The notes under the pieces: generated by a model
Database searches by the model: none
The model's input: only the letters and a program-made list of their open reading frames with translations
Told to the model about the DNA's origin: nothing
From: JAJPKK01 sp963802745
GTDB taxonomy: Bacteria > Pseudomonadota > Alphaproteobacteria > Rhizobiales > Xanthobacteraceae
Assembly (NCBI GenBank): GCA_963802745.1
Contig: CAWDKL010000060.1
Coordinates: 50,439 to 114,438 of the forward strand
Length of the DNA: 64,000 nucleotides
Direction of reading: 5' to 3'
In this document: piece by piece, positions 61,743 to 64,000 of the stretch
Numbering within the stretch: the stretch's first letter is position 1
Layout of the letters: the number at the start of each line of letters is the position of its first letter
Position numbers and translations under genes: made by a program

Positions 61743-62453
61743 ATGGAACCAGTCGTCAGCGCGCGTAAGTTCGTGGTGCCGCTGTTTGTGCTTATCGGCA
61801 TTGCCGTTACGGCGGGCCTGATCGTTGGATTGAACACCGGAATATCCCGGTCGGCCACGCCTTCACCCGGCGATATTTTTGAGCCGCCATTCCAGGCCGC
61901 GGAGCAAGGTCCGCGGGTGGTGCACGCATCGTACGAGCCCGCCAGCTACACTCCCGAACCGGCGATTCTTGCGCCAAGCGACAAGCCGGTGCAGAGCTGG
62001 GGCACGGTGAACGCAAATCTGTCCGCGCCGCCCAATGTCGAGCCGGCGCGGCCGGCTGCCACCACGCCGGCAAAGTCGGCCAAACCGGAGCCGGCGAAAA
62101 CCGAGTCCTCCACGATCGCCGCCCGCCGCGTCGCCAACCGCGCCGGTTATGTCCTCAACGACGGACAAATCGCCAGCATGAAGCAGCGGCTCAAACTCAC
62201 GCCGGAGCAGGAGAGGCTGTGGCCGCCCGTGGAGGCGGCGCTGCGCAAGATCGTCTACGTCAAGACCGCTGCGAATACGGGCAGCACGGCGCGCGGTGCG
62301 CGGACCGAATATGTAGACCCCAACAGTGCCGAGGTGCAGCATCTCGCGACCGTCGCTCAGCCCCTGGTCCGACGCCTGAACGACGACCAGCGGAGCGAAG
62401 TGAGGTCGATGGCCTTCGTCATGGGCCTGGAGCGCCTCGCCTACGCGCTGTAG
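61743..62453 (+). CDS. Membrane-anchored protein with Spy/LTXXQ-like C-terminus
   Basis: The 236-residue product has an N-terminal transmembrane helix (FVVPLFVLIGIAVTAGLIVG), a Pro/Ala-rich linker (residues about 40-130), and a helical end with MKQRLKLTPEQERLWPPVEA, the LTPEQ element. It recalls the Spy-like repeats in the gene at 962. Start ATG 61743 has gggag ten bases upstream. Function unknown. Confidence 0.7.
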   Translation: MEPVVSARKFVVPLFVLIGIAVTAGLIVGLNTGISRSATPSPGDIFEPPFQAAEQGPRVVHASYEPASYTPEPAILAPSDKPVQSWGTVNANLSAPPNVEPARPAATTPAKSAKPEPAKTESSTIAARRVANRAGYVLNDGQIASMKQRLKLTPEQERLWPPVEAALRKIVYVKTAANTGSTARGARTEYVDPNSAEVQHLATVAQPLVRRLNDDQRSEVRSMAFVMGLERLAYAL

Positions 62454-62546
62454 CGCTTCGCGTCGTGCACCTGGGAGCGCGGGGCGGGGGTATCGCCCGC
62501 TCTTGAGTGGCAGATGAGGCGGCGGGCGGCAAAGCCCGCACGCCAC

Positions 62547-63449
62547 CTACAAGCTACGCGCCATGCGCTCGGCCGCGAGCGCACGCAGGCCGTCGCGGTA
62601 GGTTGGATAGCGCAGCACCACGCCGAGCGCGGATTTGATGCGGTCGTTGCGGACGCGCTTGTTGGCGCTATAGAAGCTGATCGCGAAAGGCGACATCGTC
62701 TTCATGGCCTCCTCGAAAGCGATTTCGGGAGGTGGCGGCACGCCGAGCAAGGCGGCGGCGAACACAATCGGATCGCCGGGCGCGGCGGGCTCATCGTCGG
62801 CCGCGTTGAACACGCCGCCGCTGCCGCGCCCCAAGGCGGCGTCGATCGCCTTGTCGATAATCTGGGCGAGATCGCCCACATGGATGCGGTTGAAGACCTG
62901 GCCCGGTTTGGCGATTCGTCGCGCCCGGCCTTCCGCAACGGTTTCCAGCGGATTGGTGCCGGGGCCATAGATGCCTGCGATGCGGATGACGGCAACGGGA
63001 ACACCAAGGGCTTCGCCAACCGCCTGCCAGGCCCGCTCCGCTTCGATACGGTCGCCGGCGCGCGTGAGTACGGGGGTGAGCGGCGTCGTCTCGTCGATCC
63101 AGCGGCCGCCGTGATCGCCGTAAACCGCAATGGTGGAAAGATAGACGATCGCGCGCAGATGCTTTGCCGTCATGATGGCATCACGAAGCTGTGCCAGCGC
63201 CGGATCGATGCCGCCGTGGGGCGCGATGGAGATCAGCAGGACGGTCGCGTCCGCAATGGCGTCGGCTAGCGCCGAAGCGGCCGCGATCCCATCGAACGTC
63301 ACGATCTCGACCGCGTCGAACCGCAATCGCAGCGCCGCCGCGTTTTCCGGCGTCCGGGTGGTGCCGACGATGCGGTCGAAACGCGTGCCATATCGTTTCA
63401 CGTAATGTTGCGCCGAATAACCGAAGCCAAGGCAAAGAAGCGTCGTCAC
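62547..63449 (-). CDS. NAD-dependent epimerase/dehydratase-type SDR
   Basis: The 300-residue Rossmann protein begins VTTLLCLGFGYSAQHYVKRY with a GFGYSA nucleotide-binding turn, and has AIVYLSTIAVYGDHGGRWID (S...YG) and GRARRIAKPGQVFNRIHVGD of the extended SDR/YeeZ-like group. The GTG start overlaps the upstream queG stop (GTGA), indicating coupled translation. Substrate unknown. Confidence 0.85.
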   Translation of the reverse strand: MTTLLCLGFGYSAQHYVKRYGTRFDRIVGTTRTPENAAALRLRFDAVEIVTFDGIAAASALADAIADATVLLISIAPHGGIDPALAQLRDAIMTAKHLRAIVYLSTIAVYGDHGGRWIDETTPLTPVLTRAGDRIEAERAWQAVGEALGVPVAVIRIAGIYGPGTNPLETVAEGRARRIAKPGQVFNRIHVGDLAQIIDKAIDAALGRGSGGVFNAADDEPAAPGDPIVFAAALLGVPPPPEIAFEEAMKTMSPFAISFYSANKRVRNDRIKSALGVVLRYPTYRDGLRALAAERMARSL

Positions 63450-64000
63450 GCGTTCAGTTCCTCCGCATTCCACTCGTCCCGCACCGCGGGGTCGGTTTCA
63501 GTGGCACGATATCGCCGGGCCAGAACGATGAGGCCGGATTTCCCAAGAAGCCGTCCCAGCGCCCACACCGCGGCGCCGCGGACAATCGGCGCAGCATCGC
63601 CGAGACAGCGCTCCGCAACGTCGGCAAGCGCCGAATCACCGCTGTTGCCGATGGCGATCAGCACATTGCGCACGAAGCGGTCGCGGCCGGTCCGCTTGAT
63701 GGCCGTCTTGGCGAACATTTTGCGAAAGCCCGCGTCATCGAGCCGCGCCAATGCGGCAAGCGGCGGCGCGTCGAGTTCGCCACGGGCCGCCAGCTTGGCG
63801 TCACGGCCGACCTGCGCGAATTTATTCCAGGGACAGACGGCGAGACAATCGTCGCAGCCATAGATTCGGTTACCCATCAGTGGCCGCAGGCCGCGCGGGA
63901 TCGGGCCCTTGTGCTCGATGGTGAGATAGGAAATGCAGCGCCGGGCGTCGAGACGGTACGGGGCCGGAAACGCCGCGGTCGGACAGATGTCGAGGCAGGC
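63446..64000 (-). CDS. queG: Epoxyqueuosine reductase QueG, C-terminal part
   Basis: The frame enters from beyond the right edge. The iron-sulfur motifs ACLDICPTAAFPAPYRLDAR and CDDCLAVCPWNKFAQ are the two 4Fe-4S sites of QueG, and the C-terminal region is HEAT-like. The enzyme reduces epoxyqueuosine to queuosine in tRNA, using a cobamide. The N-terminal cobalamin domain lies outside the window. Confidence 0.93.
   Translation of the reverse strand, partial: ACLDICPTAAFPAPYRLDARRCISYLTIEHKGPIPRGLRPLMGNRIYGCDDCLAVCPWNKFAQVGRDAKLAARGELDAPPLAALARLDDAGFRKMFAKTAIKRTGRDRFVRNVLIAIGNSGDSALADVAERCLGDAAPIVRGAAVWALGRLLGKSGLIVLARRYRATETDPAVRDEWNAEELNA

Overview
The window reads as a high-GC alphaproteobacterial chromosome, most likely Hyphomicrobiales (Bradyrhizobium/Xanthobacteraceae-like). 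Supporting signs are hisB-(DUF2628)-hisH-hisA-hisF placed near hslV-hslU, several Bug/TctC solute-binding proteins without membrane partners, PQQ-type propeller proteins, class II cytochrome c, and several families of palindromic intergenic repeats. No plasmid, phage or insertion-sequence gene is visible.

Layout. 1-2.6 kb: end of a cytochrome c gene, a repeat element, and a Gly-rich secreted protein with two Spy/LTXXQ-like repeats. 3.2-9.4 kb: accessory block with a decayed TIR-STAND-WD40 gene (about 18 repeats of about 126 bp), a frameshifted secreted HELEH protein and an orphan C-terminal scrap of a second STAND-WD40 gene. 10.4-15.8 kb: ettA and livMGF. 16-18.1 kb: low-GC islet with a SIR2-like protein. 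18.5-24.5 kb: PQQ alcohol dehydrogenase with a DYD motif, Bug, tungstate-binding and TRAP-type binding proteins, tRNA-Arg. 24.8-31.6 kb: his genes and hslVU, split by a two-gene islet (28.4-29.3 kb) coding for a TIR-like protein and a small basic protein. 31.8-41.7 kb: secreted propeller proteins, dxs, cytochrome c', a DUF6351 protein. 41.7-43.6 kb: a second unexplained two-gene islet (zinc-ribbon protein plus unknown). 43.7-64 kb: Bug proteins, secreted proteins, hydrolases, an FrmR-like regulator, a UbiH-like monooxygenase, a cupin/hydrolase/Bug cluster, nadA, a DUF4185 protein, leuD, ycjX, an epimerase and the C-terminal part of queG.

Two themes stand out. First, small low-GC islets with nucleotide- or NAD-directed folds (TIR, SIR2, TIR-like) sit between housekeeping genes; these are candidate anti-phage or conflict modules, and the two two-gene islets match nothing I can name with certainty. 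Second, several conserved genes (hisH, leuD, a Bug protein, a UbiH-like gene) carry single-base frameshifts, two islets of which lie in homopolymers, so part of the apparent gene decay may be assembly error. The STAND-WD40 gene also has a substitution-type stop, which argues for real decay there.

All calls rest on reading motifs by eye. No database search was possible.
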